From the NCBI GenBank assembly GCA_003219225.1, contig QHPZ01000083.1, positions 1 to 5,035 on the forward strand: a DNA stretch of 5,035 nt. The letters are read 5' to 3'. A program made the translations under genes and the position numbers. Each line of letters opens with the position of its first letter. The stretch's first letter is position 1. Positions 1-5,035 of the stretch are shown here, piece by piece. The notes beneath the pieces were generated by a model. That model was not told where the DNA came from and searched no databases. It worked only from the letters and a program-made list of their open reading frames with translations. The stretch comes from Verrucomicrobiota bacterium (GTDB lineage Bacteria > Verrucomicrobiota > Verrucomicrobiia > Chthoniobacterales > UBA10450).

Positions 1-1
1 G

Positions 2-925
2 CTGACATATCTGCGGCCGGAGACAGCGCAGGCAATCTTCGTGCAGTTCAAAAACGTGCTCGAAGTCTCGCGCAAGAAATTGCCGTTCGGGATCGCGCAG
101 ATTGGGAAAGCGTTTCGGAACGAAATTAACCCGCGCAATTTCACCTTTCGCTCCCGCGAGTTCGAACAAATGGAGCTGGAATATTTTTGCCGGCCGGAAG
201 ACGGGATGAAATGGCTCGATTACTGGTTGGAAGAGCGGCTCAAGTTTTACGAGAACATCGGCATCGCGCGCGATCGGCTGCACGTCCACGAGATCCGTGA
301 GGAGGAGCGCGCGTTTTATTCGAAAGGGACTTACGACATCGAATACGAGTTCCCATTTGGCCGGCAAGAGCTCGAAGGCGTTGCCTATCGGACCGACTAC
401 GATTTGCAACAGCACATCAAGGCCAGCGGCAAACCGCTCGATTATTTTGATGACGAAACCAAGGAACGCTTCGTTCCGCACGTGGTCGAGCCCAGCGCGG
501 GCGTCGATCGCACCGTGCTGGCGTTGATCTGCGACGCTTATGCCGAAGACGAAGCGCCGGATGAGAAAGGCAAAATGGAAACGCGCACGGTGCTGCGGTT
601 TCATCCCCGCATGGCGCCGATCAAGTGCGCGGTCTTTCCGCTGCTGAAGAACAAGGAGCCGCTCGTGGCGAAGGCGAAAGAGATTATCGATCTTCTGCGC
701 CCACACCTGATGGCCTTCTACGATGAAGCCGGCGCGATCGGGCGGCGTTACCGTCGCCAGGACGAGATCGGCACCCCTTTCGCCGTGACAGTCGATTTCG
801 AAACGCTCGGTGAAAAGGATCCGGCTCTGCGCGACACCGTCACGCTGCGCGAGCGCGATTCCATGAAACAGGAGCGCATGAAAATCGCCGAGCTGCCGGA
901 GTTGCTTCGAGCGCGGGTTTTATGA
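2..925 (+). CDS. glyQS: Glycyl-tRNA synthetase, single-chain class II type, C-terminal part (5' end outside window)
   Basis: This enzyme charges tRNA(Gly) with glycine in the cytoplasm. The reading frame is open from base 2 and gives 307 residues, so the N-terminal part of the protein (usual total about 460-510 residues) lies outside the window. The first codons read LTYLRPETAQAIF, the hallmark of the homodimeric GlyRS family. Class II motif 2 follows as FRNEINPRN with the FTFRSREFEQMELEYF stretch. The glycine-recognition region ELEGVAYRTDYDL comes next, then motif 3 as VEPSAGVDRTVLAL (about bases 488-529). From about base 596 the C-terminal anticodon-binding domain begins (HPRMAPIKCAVFPL), ending with IGRRYRRQDEIGTPF and TVTLRERDSM. 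An internal GTG at 41 is not the start, because conserved sequence runs upstream of it. The stop TGA lies 17 bases from the end of the convergent gene, with no clear terminator between them. The identification is secure; it is not the alpha/beta glyQ-glyS type. Confidence 0.97.
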   Translation: MTYLRPETAQAIFVQFKNVLEVSRKKLPFGIAQIGKAFRNEINPRNFTFRSREFEQMELEYFCRPEDGMKWLDYWLEERLKFYENIGIARDRLHVHEIREEERAFYSKGTYDIEYEFPFGRQELEGVAYRTDYDLQQHIKASGKPLDYFDDETKERFVPHVVEPSAGVDRTVLALICDAYAEDEAPDEKGKMETRTVLRFHPRMAPIKCAVFPLLKNKEPLVAKAKEIIDLLRPHLMAFYDEAGAIGRRYRRQDEIGTPFAVTVDFETLGEKDPALRDTVTLRERDSMKQERMKIAELPELLRARVL

Positions 926-942
926 CTGAAGCGGCATGTTAG

Positions 943-1635
943 CTACGGACGGAGGCGCGCTTTGTCCGGGAATTGGTTCGTCATCCCGGCACTGAGTACG
1001 TGCGCGATTTTCAGCATTTGCCGCTGCACTTTGTCATAGTGGGCGATGTCGTCCGCATAGTGGCCGCCGGCGCGCAGCTCCACTACCTCGTTAATGAGCT
1101 GGAGATGTTCGTGCAGCATCTTTCGCATGTCGTTGACTGACCAGTTCTTCGGATTTGCCTGGTTCAGGAAGGCCGCAATGTCATCGGCATTTTTGTTCCA
1201 GCGTGCGGCCGCTTCATGTTGTTTGGCTGCGTCAGCCGTTTTTGCCGCGGCCAGCACGTCGCCAAAGATAGCGATGTGGTCATTGAGTAACTCGTTCAGC
1301 TTGTCGCTCGCATCTACGCCGTAGAAGGCTCTGAAGATGATGGCAATATCTCTGTGGTTGCGCTGTAAACGTTCGCGCACCAAATCTTTGTCCGGCAAAT
1401 CCGCGGCCGCGCTCACGATCAAGCTGCGGAGCCAAATGACGTGATCTTCGCAGAGTTTCACCATCATTTCGTGCAGACTCCAGCGACGCATCGCTTCCGC
1501 GTCGTAGGACACTGCCGGTGAGGGATTGGGGGTCAACGCGGGTTTCTCCTCGGCGAATGAGAGCGGGCGGAGAAACAGCGAAAGCAGAAGGGCTAAAAAA
1601 ATCCGGGCCGCAGCGCGGCATGGTCGAGTTGTCAT
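943..1635 (-). CDS. Exported helical protein of unknown function with a three-unit histidine-containing repeat
   Basis: I recognise the general sequence style but cannot name a function. The 230-residue product begins with a clear signal peptide: basic residues R4, R7 and R11, a hydrophobic core at about residues 12-22, and a likely signal peptidase I site after SFA (residue 28). It is therefore predicted to be periplasmic or secreted. A Pro-rich linker (about 29-42) leads into an all-alpha domain. Three related units are visible at about residues 61-105, 117-160 and 174-218. Each has a His near its start (H65, H120, H177) and an (D/K)IA triplet 31-32 residues later (D96, D152, K209). Other histidines include H55, H94, H175, H192 and H212. 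This could be a helical bundle that binds metal or a ligand, but that is inference. The ATG at 1635 is supported by the signal peptide and by an AAAGGAA ribosome site 4-5 bases upstream. It stands alone on its strand, converging with glyQS. Confidence 0.85.
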   Translation of the reverse strand: MTTRPCRAAARIFLALLLSLFLRPLSFAEEKPALTPNPSPAVSYDAEAMRRWSLHEMMVKLCEDHVIWLRSLIVSAAADLPDKDLVRERLQRNHRDIAIIFRAFYGVDASDKLNELLNDHIAIFGDVLAAAKTADAAKQHEAAARWNKNADDIAAFLNQANPKNWSVNDMRKMLHEHLQLINEVVELRAGGHYADDIAHYDKVQRQMLKIAHVLSAGMTNQFPDKARLRP

Positions 1636-1639
1636 GAAG

Positions 1640-1646
1640 TTCCTTT
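1640..1646 (-). promoter_or_regulatory. Shine-Dalgarno site of the exported-protein gene
   Basis: Read on the minus strand this is AAAGGAA, with its AGGA core 5 bases before the ATG whose first base is 1635. It fixes the start of the minus-strand gene, in agreement with the signal peptide. It is the only convincing Shine-Dalgarno sequence in the window; the plus-strand genes starting at 1977, 3806 and 4283 have none. Confidence 0.7.
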
Positions 1647-1726
1647 CGATGAAGGTTGTGTATTATCAGTATCACGAGCTTTTGCGCGATTTTTGACGAG
1701 CGATCGCGACGCTTCTAGCCGTTACC

Positions 1727-1924
1727 ATGCTGCTCAATCTGCTCGCCGTCGGCGTTTTCGCGGTGGACTTTTGGCTGCGAATGTCGCGCCCGGCTGGCGA
1801 TAAGCTGCCCATCATCCTTTCTGTCGTGGGCGTTGTCCTGATCACGATCACCGGCTATCTCGGCGGCGAAATGGTTTACGTCCGCGGCGTTGCCGTCAAA
1901 GAGCCGCCCGATCAAAGCCTCTGA
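1727..1924 (+). CDS. C-terminal half of a DUF2231-like membrane protein, truncated (possible gene remnant)
   Basis: The 65-residue ORF has two hydrophobic segments, at about residues 2-17 (ending FWLR) and 27-45. The second runs into GYLGGEMVYVRGVAV. The pair FWLR and then (G)xLGGExVYxxGV is what I know from the C-terminal half of DUF2231 membrane proteins, which are usually about 150-170 residues with four helices. Here the first two helices are missing. In frame, the sequence stays open only ten codons upstream of the ATG, to a TGA at 1694-1696, with no alternative start and no Shine-Dalgarno sequence. The space back to the divergent gene at 1635 is too short for the missing half. It could be a decayed remnant or, less likely, a genuine two-helix protein. 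It lies 52 bases upstream of gh15, in the same direction. The function of DUF2231 proteins is not established. Confidence 0.5.
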   Translation: MLLNLLAVGVFAVDFWLRMSRPAGDKLPIILSVVGVVLITITGYLGGEMVYVRGVAVKEPPDQSL

Positions 1925-1976
1925 TCGAGCGCATTTGTTGATTGTCGATCTTCCACCGAAACTTTCGCGTTGAGTA

Positions 1977-3809
1977 ATGAACGCGGAAGTTCCGAAGATT
2001 CAGGACTACGCCGTCATCGGCAACGGCCGATCGGCCGCGCTCGTTTCCAATCGCGGCGCGATCGACTGGCTGTGCTGGCCGCGCTTCGACAGCGCCGCCA
2101 TCTTCGCCGCCATTCTCGATCCGAAAATCGGCGGTCACTGGAGCATTCGGCCCGCGCAGGAATCAAAAACTTCCCGGCGTTACATCGACAACACGAATGT
2201 GCTCGAAACCGAATTCGTTACCGCGTCGGGAAAAATTGTCATGACCGATTTCATGCCGGTCACATCGGAAGAAAAAAAGAGAAAACTGCTTTGGCCTGAG
2301 CACGAGCTCGTCCGGCAGATTCGATGCGAAGAAGGCGAAGTCGAAGTGATTGTCGATTTTAGTCCGCGGCTCGATTACGGACGCGCCGCGCCGAAAATCA
2401 AAAACAACGGACAGCTCGGATGGAAGATCGACATCGGCGCCTGCGTTTTTGTTTTGCGCAGCGAAATCGAACTTGTTCGGCACGCCGACAATCTTGCTGC
2501 GAAGATCGCGCTCAAGCATGGCGCGACAATTTCTTTTTCGTTTTCCTACTCCGCCGAAGCGCCCGCCGTTATCCCGTCGTTAGGCGATTCCATCACAGAA
2601 AAATTGAATCTGACGATCGACTGGTGGCGCAACTGGGCCGCGCAATCGAAATACCGCGGACCGTATGAGCGTCAGGTCACGCGCAGCGCGCTCGTGCTCA
2701 AGCTTCTTGCCTACGCGCCTTCCGGCGCGATTGTGGCCGCGCTGACGACGTCGCTTCCCGAATCACCCGGTCGCGACTGGAATTGGGATTATCGCTTCGC
2801 CTGGCTGCGCGACGCGGCCTTTACCGTGCACGCGCTCTACGGTATCGGCTACGAAGACGACGCGAAGGCGTTTATCGATTGGCTCCTGCACGCAACGCGA
2901 TTGACGCGCCCGGAGCTGCGCACTCTCTACGACGTCTTCGGCGAAGATCCGATGTCCGAGCGCGAGTTGCCGCACTTGAATGGATTCGCCGGTTCGCGTC
3001 CCGTGCGAATTGGCAACGCGGCCAGCGACCAAGTGCAGCTCGATGTTTACGGCGAAGTCGTCGAGGCCGTTTCTCATTCTTTTGGCGAAAACGAAAAGCT
3101 CGATCGCGAAATGCAAAAAATGTTGCGGCAATGCGCCGAGTTCGTCAGCAAGCATTGGCGCGAGCCGGACAACGGCATGTGGGAATATCGAGAAAAACGG
3201 CGGCCCTACACGCACTCGCGTCTGATGTGCTGGGTCGCGCTCGATCGCATCCTGCAAATGGCCGGGCGCGGCCAACTGCGCAAGATCGATATGAAAAAGT
3301 GCGAAGCAGAACGCGAGCGCATCCGCGAACAGATCGAGCGAGAAGGGTGGAATATGAAACTGGAAACTTACGTCCAAGCTTCCGACAGCGAAGAGGTCGA
3401 TGCGAACCTGCTCCTGCTCGCCTATCACGGGTTCGCCGAAGCGTCCTCGCCGCGCATGCAGCAAACCCACGCGCGCATTCGCGAGAAACTTCTGCCGCGT
3501 CCCGGTTTGGTTTATCGAAATGAACGCAGCCTGGACCTTCGCGAAGGCGCGTTCGCGCTCTGCAGTTTTTGGGAAGTCGATTTTCTCGCGCGCAGCAGCC
3601 GGCTCGACGAAGCGCGCGAATTTTTCGACGCCGCGCTCGGTTTCGCGAACGATGTCGATCTTTTCGCCGAAGAAATCGATCCGCAAACAGGTGACGCGCT
3701 CGGAAATTTTCCGCAAGCATTCACTCATCTCGGCGTCATCAACGCCGCGCTTTCATTGCGTGACGCTGAAGCGCGCGCGGCTAACTTAGATCGACAATCA
3801 TCATTATGA
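1977..3809 (+). CDS. Glycoside hydrolase family 15 protein (glucoamylase/trehalase-like)
   Basis: This is an inverting alpha-glucosidase of family GH15, which includes bacterial glucoamylases, glucodextranases and the trehalases of mycobacteria and Thermoplasma. The 610-residue length is typical. The N-terminal beta-sandwich domain starts with IQDYAVIGNGRSAALVS and GAIDWLCWPRFDS (residues 8-39) and runs to about residue 200. The (alpha/alpha)6 catalytic barrel covers about residues 225-595. Family signatures are RDWNWDYRFAWLRDA (266-280), GMWEYRE with the probable general acid E403, EGAFALCSFW (523-532), and LFAEEIDPQTGDALGNFPQAF (562-582) with the probable catalytic base among E565/E566. No signal peptide is present, so it should be cytoplasmic and act on trehalose or imported or storage glucans. 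The sequence alone does not decide between these substrates. The ATG is preceded by an in-frame TGA two codons upstream and has no Shine-Dalgarno site. Its stop overlaps the next start (ATGA). Confidence 0.93.
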   Translation: MNAEVPKIQDYAVIGNGRSAALVSNRGAIDWLCWPRFDSAAIFAAILDPKIGGHWSIRPAQESKTSRRYIDNTNVLETEFVTASGKIVMTDFMPVTSEEKKRKLLWPEHELVRQIRCEEGEVEVIVDFSPRLDYGRAAPKIKNNGQLGWKIDIGACVFVLRSEIELVRHADNLAAKIALKHGATISFSFSYSAEAPAVIPSLGDSITEKLNLTIDWWRNWAAQSKYRGPYERQVTRSALVLKLLAYAPSGAIVAALTTSLPESPGRDWNWDYRFAWLRDAAFTVHALYGIGYEDDAKAFIDWLLHATRLTRPELRTLYDVFGEDPMSERELPHLNGFAGSRPVRIGNAASDQVQLDVYGEVVEAVSHSFGENEKLDREMQKMLRQCAEFVSKHWREPDNGMWEYREKRRPYTHSRLMCWVALDRILQMAGRGQLRKIDMKKCEAERERIREQIEREGWNMKLETYVQASDSEEVDANLLLLAYHGFAEASSPRMQQTHARIREKLLPRPGLVYRNERSLDLREGAFALCSFWEVDFLARSSRLDEAREFFDAALGFANDVDLFAEEIDPQTGDALGNFPQAFTHLGVINAALSLRDAEARAANLDRQSSL

Positions 3810-4282
3810 ACTGGGGCAGCTGGCTACTGTGGGGATTTGCTGGCACCGTCGTGCTGACGTCGATTCTCGCCGGTAGCCAGGGCATCGGCCTGACGCGCAT
3901 GAATATTCCCTACATGCTCGGCACCATTTTCACGCCCGATCGCGACCGCGCGAAGTTCATCGGCTTCTTTTTCCATTTTGTGAATGGCTTGGCTTTTTCA
4001 TTCATTTACGTGGCCGCGTTTCATGCCATCGGAAGATCGACCTGGTGGTTCGGCGCGCTGATCGGACTGGTGCACGCGATTTTTGTTCTGACTGTCGCGC
4101 TGTCGATTTTGCCGGCGCTGCACCCGCGCATGGCGAATGAGCAACGCGGCCCGACGGTCGTTAAGCAACTGGAGCCGCCCGGGTTTCTCGGATTGCATTA
4201 CGGAATTCGCACGCCCATCTCCGTCCTGGTTGCGCATGCCGTCTTCGGCGCCATCCTCGGCGCGTTTTATGTGATCAAGTGA
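3806..4282 (+). CDS. Conserved four-helix membrane protein of unknown function
   Basis: The 158-residue protein has four predicted membrane helices, at about residues 5-24, 50-72, 81-103 and 137-156. Two soluble segments look strongly constrained. One is MNIPYMLGTIFTPDRDRAKF (32-51) between helices 1 and 2. The other is the loop at 104-136, with LHPRMANE, GPTVVKQLEPPGFLGL and HYGIRTP. Charged and Gly/Pro-rich loops of this kind usually reflect a conserved family, and I have the impression of similar uncharacterised proteins in other bacteria, but I cannot assign a domain name or role. The start ATG overlaps the gh15 stop by four bases (ATGA), and there is no Shine-Dalgarno site, so translation is probably coupled to gh15. 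The stop directly abuts the next start. It may be a small transporter-like or membrane-organising protein; this is not supported by any catalytic motif. Confidence 0.85.
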   Translation: MNWGSWLLWGFAGTVVLTSILAGSQGIGLTRMNIPYMLGTIFTPDRDRAKFIGFFFHFVNGLAFSFIYVAAFHAIGRSTWWFGALIGLVHAIFVLTVALSILPALHPRMANEQRGPTVVKQLEPPGFLGLHYGIRTPISVLVAHAVFGAILGAFYVIK

Positions 4283-4735
4283 ATGGACCTGGCCGATTTT
4301 CGCGAATATTGCCTAACGAAGCCGGGCGCGACGGAAGGCACGCCATTCGGCGAGACGGTTCTCGTTTTCAAAGTCGGCGGTAAGATGTTTACACTGGTGT
4401 CGCTCGATGAAGTACCGGCGCGAATGAATTTAAAATGCGATCCAGATCTCGCGCTGGAGTTGCGCGATCGCTTCGAACAAGTGCACCCTGGTTATCACAT
4501 GAACAAGAAGCATTGGAACACGGTCGAGCTCGAAAGCGGAATTCCCGATGCGGAATTGCGCAAGATGATCGATCACTCGTTCGATCTCATTGTGAAAACC
4601 TTGCCGAAAGCTGTAGAGGCCGCTGTCCTCAGCGGCCGGCCTAAGAAATTGCCGCCGGGGACGGGCGTCGCTACAACAAAGCCCGTAGCTCGACCTCGCC
4701 GATCTCCAACTGCAAGGCGTCGCGGGCGACGTTGA
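4283..4735 (+). CDS. MmcQ/YjbR family protein with an atypical basic C-terminal tail
   Basis: This is a small cytoplasmic protein of the MmcQ/YjbR family, a CyaY-like fold often annotated as DNA-binding; its real role is unsettled. Family features are the N-terminal LADFREYCLTKPGATEGTPF (3-22), the segment VFKVGGKMFTLVSL (28-41), NLKCDPDLALELRDRF (49-64), the hallmark PGYHMNKKHWNTV (69-81), and a final helix HSFDLIVKTLPK (98-109). Family members normally end near residue 115-120. Here the frame continues to residue 150 with a Pro/Arg/Lys-rich tail. Residues 111-131 are encoded by the inverted GTAG repeat, and the last 21 or so codons run antisense to the end of murI. The tail is therefore probably an accident of a lost stop codon. 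The gene starts immediately after the stop of the membrane-protein gene (TGA then ATG), without a Shine-Dalgarno site, and is likely the last gene of that transcript. Confidence 0.9.
   Translation: MDLADFREYCLTKPGATEGTPFGETVLVFKVGGKMFTLVSLDEVPARMNLKCDPDLALELRDRFEQVHPGYHMNKKHWNTVELESGIPDAELRKMIDHSFDLIVKTLPKAVEAAVLSGRPKKLPPGTGVATTKPVARPRRSPTARRRGRR
4613..4674. repeat. REP-like doublet: two inverted GTAG-headed palindromic units (REPIN/BIME-like)
   Basis: The left unit (4613-4637, plus strand) starts GTAGAG and contains a perfect 8-bp stem GGCCGCTG / CAGCGGCC around a TCCT loop (4618-4637). The right unit (4674-4650, minus strand) starts GTAGCG and contains an imperfect stem GACGCC / GGCGGC around a 7-base loop. 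Aligned without gaps, the two units agree at 17 of 25 positions, including GTAG, the central GTCC and GCGGC. A 12-base spacer separates them. GTAG followed by an imperfect palindrome, present as an inverted pair, is the known form of REP doublets mobilised by RAYT transposases. It lies at a convergent gene junction, a usual place for such elements. Only one doublet is seen in the window, so its dispersed nature is inferred. No U-tract follows, so it is not a classical terminator. Confidence 0.65.
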
Positions 4736-5033
4736 GAAAATTATCGGCCGCGTCCGTGAGCGCGACGCGGAGTGCACCTTGTCGATCTTCCGGCGCGCGG
4801 AGGGATTGTCGATCTAACAAATTGCGCACGGCCGTGGCGCAGTTTTGCGCGGAGTCGACAAGCTTAACACTGTCGCCTAACGAGCGCGCGATGGCCGGCG
4901 CGAGCAACGGATAATGCGTGCAGCCGAGCACAAGCGTGTCGATTCCATCGCTAATCATTGGATTGAGATAACGCGCGATCACTTGATCGGTCACTTTGTC
5001 ATCGAGCAAGCCTTCCTCGATCAATGGCACCAG
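4671..5033 (-). CDS. murI: Glutamate racemase, C-terminal part (5' end outside window)
   Basis: MurI converts L-glutamate to D-glutamate for peptidoglycan precursors in the cytoplasm, using two catalytic cysteines. The minus-strand frame is open to the right edge and gives 120 residues, somewhat less than half of the usual 260-280. The visible part begins LVPLIEEGLLDDKVT, typical of the segment before the second active site. It then shows GIDTLVLGCTHYPLL, in which the Cys of GCTHYP (codon at 4920-4922) is the second catalytic cysteine, followed by LVDSAQNCATAV. The GTG at 5028-5030 is an internal valine codon and not the start. The stop TAG (4673-4671) is formed by the GTAG head of the right repeat unit. 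The last 65 bases overlap the 3' end of the convergent yjbR-like gene. The C-terminus (EVELRALL) is near the normal family end, so the enzyme is probably intact. Confidence 0.95.
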   Translation of the reverse strand: MVPLIEEGLLDDKVTDQVIARYLNPMISDGIDTLVLGCTHYPLLAPAIARSLGDSVKLVDSAQNCATAVRNLLDRQSLRAPEDRQGALRVALTDAADNFLNVARDALQLEIGEVELRALL

Positions 5034-5035
5034 TA

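Larger units (their letters stand above)
1636..1976. other. 341-base stretch between the divergent full-length genes
   Basis: This stretch separates the minus-strand exported-protein gene from the plus-strand gh15 gene. It must contain promoters for both. On the minus strand, AT-rich hexamers GATAAT and GATACT lie 15-30 bases upstream of the ribosome site, but no good -35 element is correctly spaced, so I do not call a promoter. On the plus strand, bases 1925-1976 before gh15 show no recognisable -10/-35 pair and no Shine-Dalgarno site. The middle is filled by the DUF2231-like fragment listed separately. No hairpin with a U-tract, tRNA or riboswitch-like structure was seen. Confidence 0.5.

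Noticed and set aside
946..968. Inverted repeat CGGAC ... GTCCG near the convergent glyQS/exported-protein junction, considered as a terminator.
   Set aside because: The stem is only 5 bp with a 13-base loop, it lies inside the coding end of the minus-strand gene, and no T-tract follows in either direction.
1700..1707. GCGATCGC octamer (HIP1-like), seen again at 4464-4471.
   Set aside because: Two copies in 5 kb of a GC-rich sequence full of CGATCG are not clear enrichment, and the coding genes do not look cyanobacterial.
1942..1954. 13-base direct repeat TTGTCGATCTTCC shared by the region upstream of gh15 and murI (about 4778-4790).
   Set aside because: It is short, sits in coding sequence at the second site, and GTCGATC is frequent throughout the window; likely chance.
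2272..2279. A-rich run in gh15 (seven A residues) considered as a slippage or frameshift site.
   Set aside because: The reading frame continues normally with family motifs on both sides, and there is no alternative frame or stimulatory structure to suggest programmed slippage.
2783..3523. Plus-strand 246-codon frame inside gh15.
   Set aside because: Its Arg/Ala-rich composition without motifs marks it as an out-of-frame reading of gh15.
2763..3728. Long minus-strand open frame (321 codons) opposite gh15.
   Set aside because: It is antisense to a well-recognised GH15 catalytic domain, has no family resemblance, and is typical of a shadow frame in GC-rich coding sequence.
4618..4637. Strong hairpin GGCCGCTG/CAGCGGCC considered as an intrinsic terminator for the gh15 transcript.
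   Set aside because: It lies within the yjbR-like ORF about 100 bases before its stop and is not followed by a T-run; the GTAG head and the inverted partner fit a REP unit better.

Overview
The window is ordinary-looking bacterial chromosome of moderately high GC, densely coded, with no mobile gene, RNA gene or CRISPR array visible. It holds a 3'-terminal piece of a single-chain glycyl-tRNA synthetase, an exported helical protein of unknown function, a short DUF2231-like membrane fragment, a tight three-gene unit (GH15 glycosidase, four-helix membrane protein, MmcQ/YjbR-like protein), and the C-terminal part of glutamate racemase. The single-chain glycyl-tRNA synthetase, the near absence of Shine-Dalgarno sequences and the GTAG-headed palindromic repeat would fit a soil Verrucomicrobiota (Chthoniobacterales-like) genome. 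That placement is an inference from general resemblance; nothing in the window proves it.

Layout: glyQS (plus strand, cut off at the left edge) converges on the exported protein gene (minus strand) with a 17-base gap. A 341-base stretch follows up to the next full gene. It contains the start signals of the minus-strand gene and a 65-codon plus-strand ORF that looks like only the C-terminal half of a DUF2231 membrane protein. Next comes the cluster gh15 -> membrane protein -> yjbR-like. The first pair overlaps by 4 bases (ATGA), and the second pair is directly abutted (TGA then ATG), so they are probably one transcript with translational coupling. The yjbR-like gene converges on murI (minus strand, cut off at the right edge) and overlaps it tail to tail by 65 bases.

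The most notable non-coding signal is at this convergent junction. Two related 25-base units headed by GTAG lie in inverted orientation at 4613-4674 and match each other at 17 of 25 positions; each can fold into a hairpin. This is the architecture of a REP doublet (REPIN/BIME). It begins where the YjbR fold should end, supplies the murI stop codon, and apparently gave the YjbR-like protein a basic tail of about 40 residues, part of which is read from the antisense strand of murI.

Functionally the genes are a mixture: translation (GlyRS), carbohydrate or trehalose breakdown (GH15), cell-wall precursor supply (MurI), and three proteins without a known role. No previously undescribed multi-gene system is evident. 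The items worth a second look are the REP doublet, the three-unit histidine-containing repeat in the exported protein, and the conserved membrane protein coupled to the GH15 enzyme.
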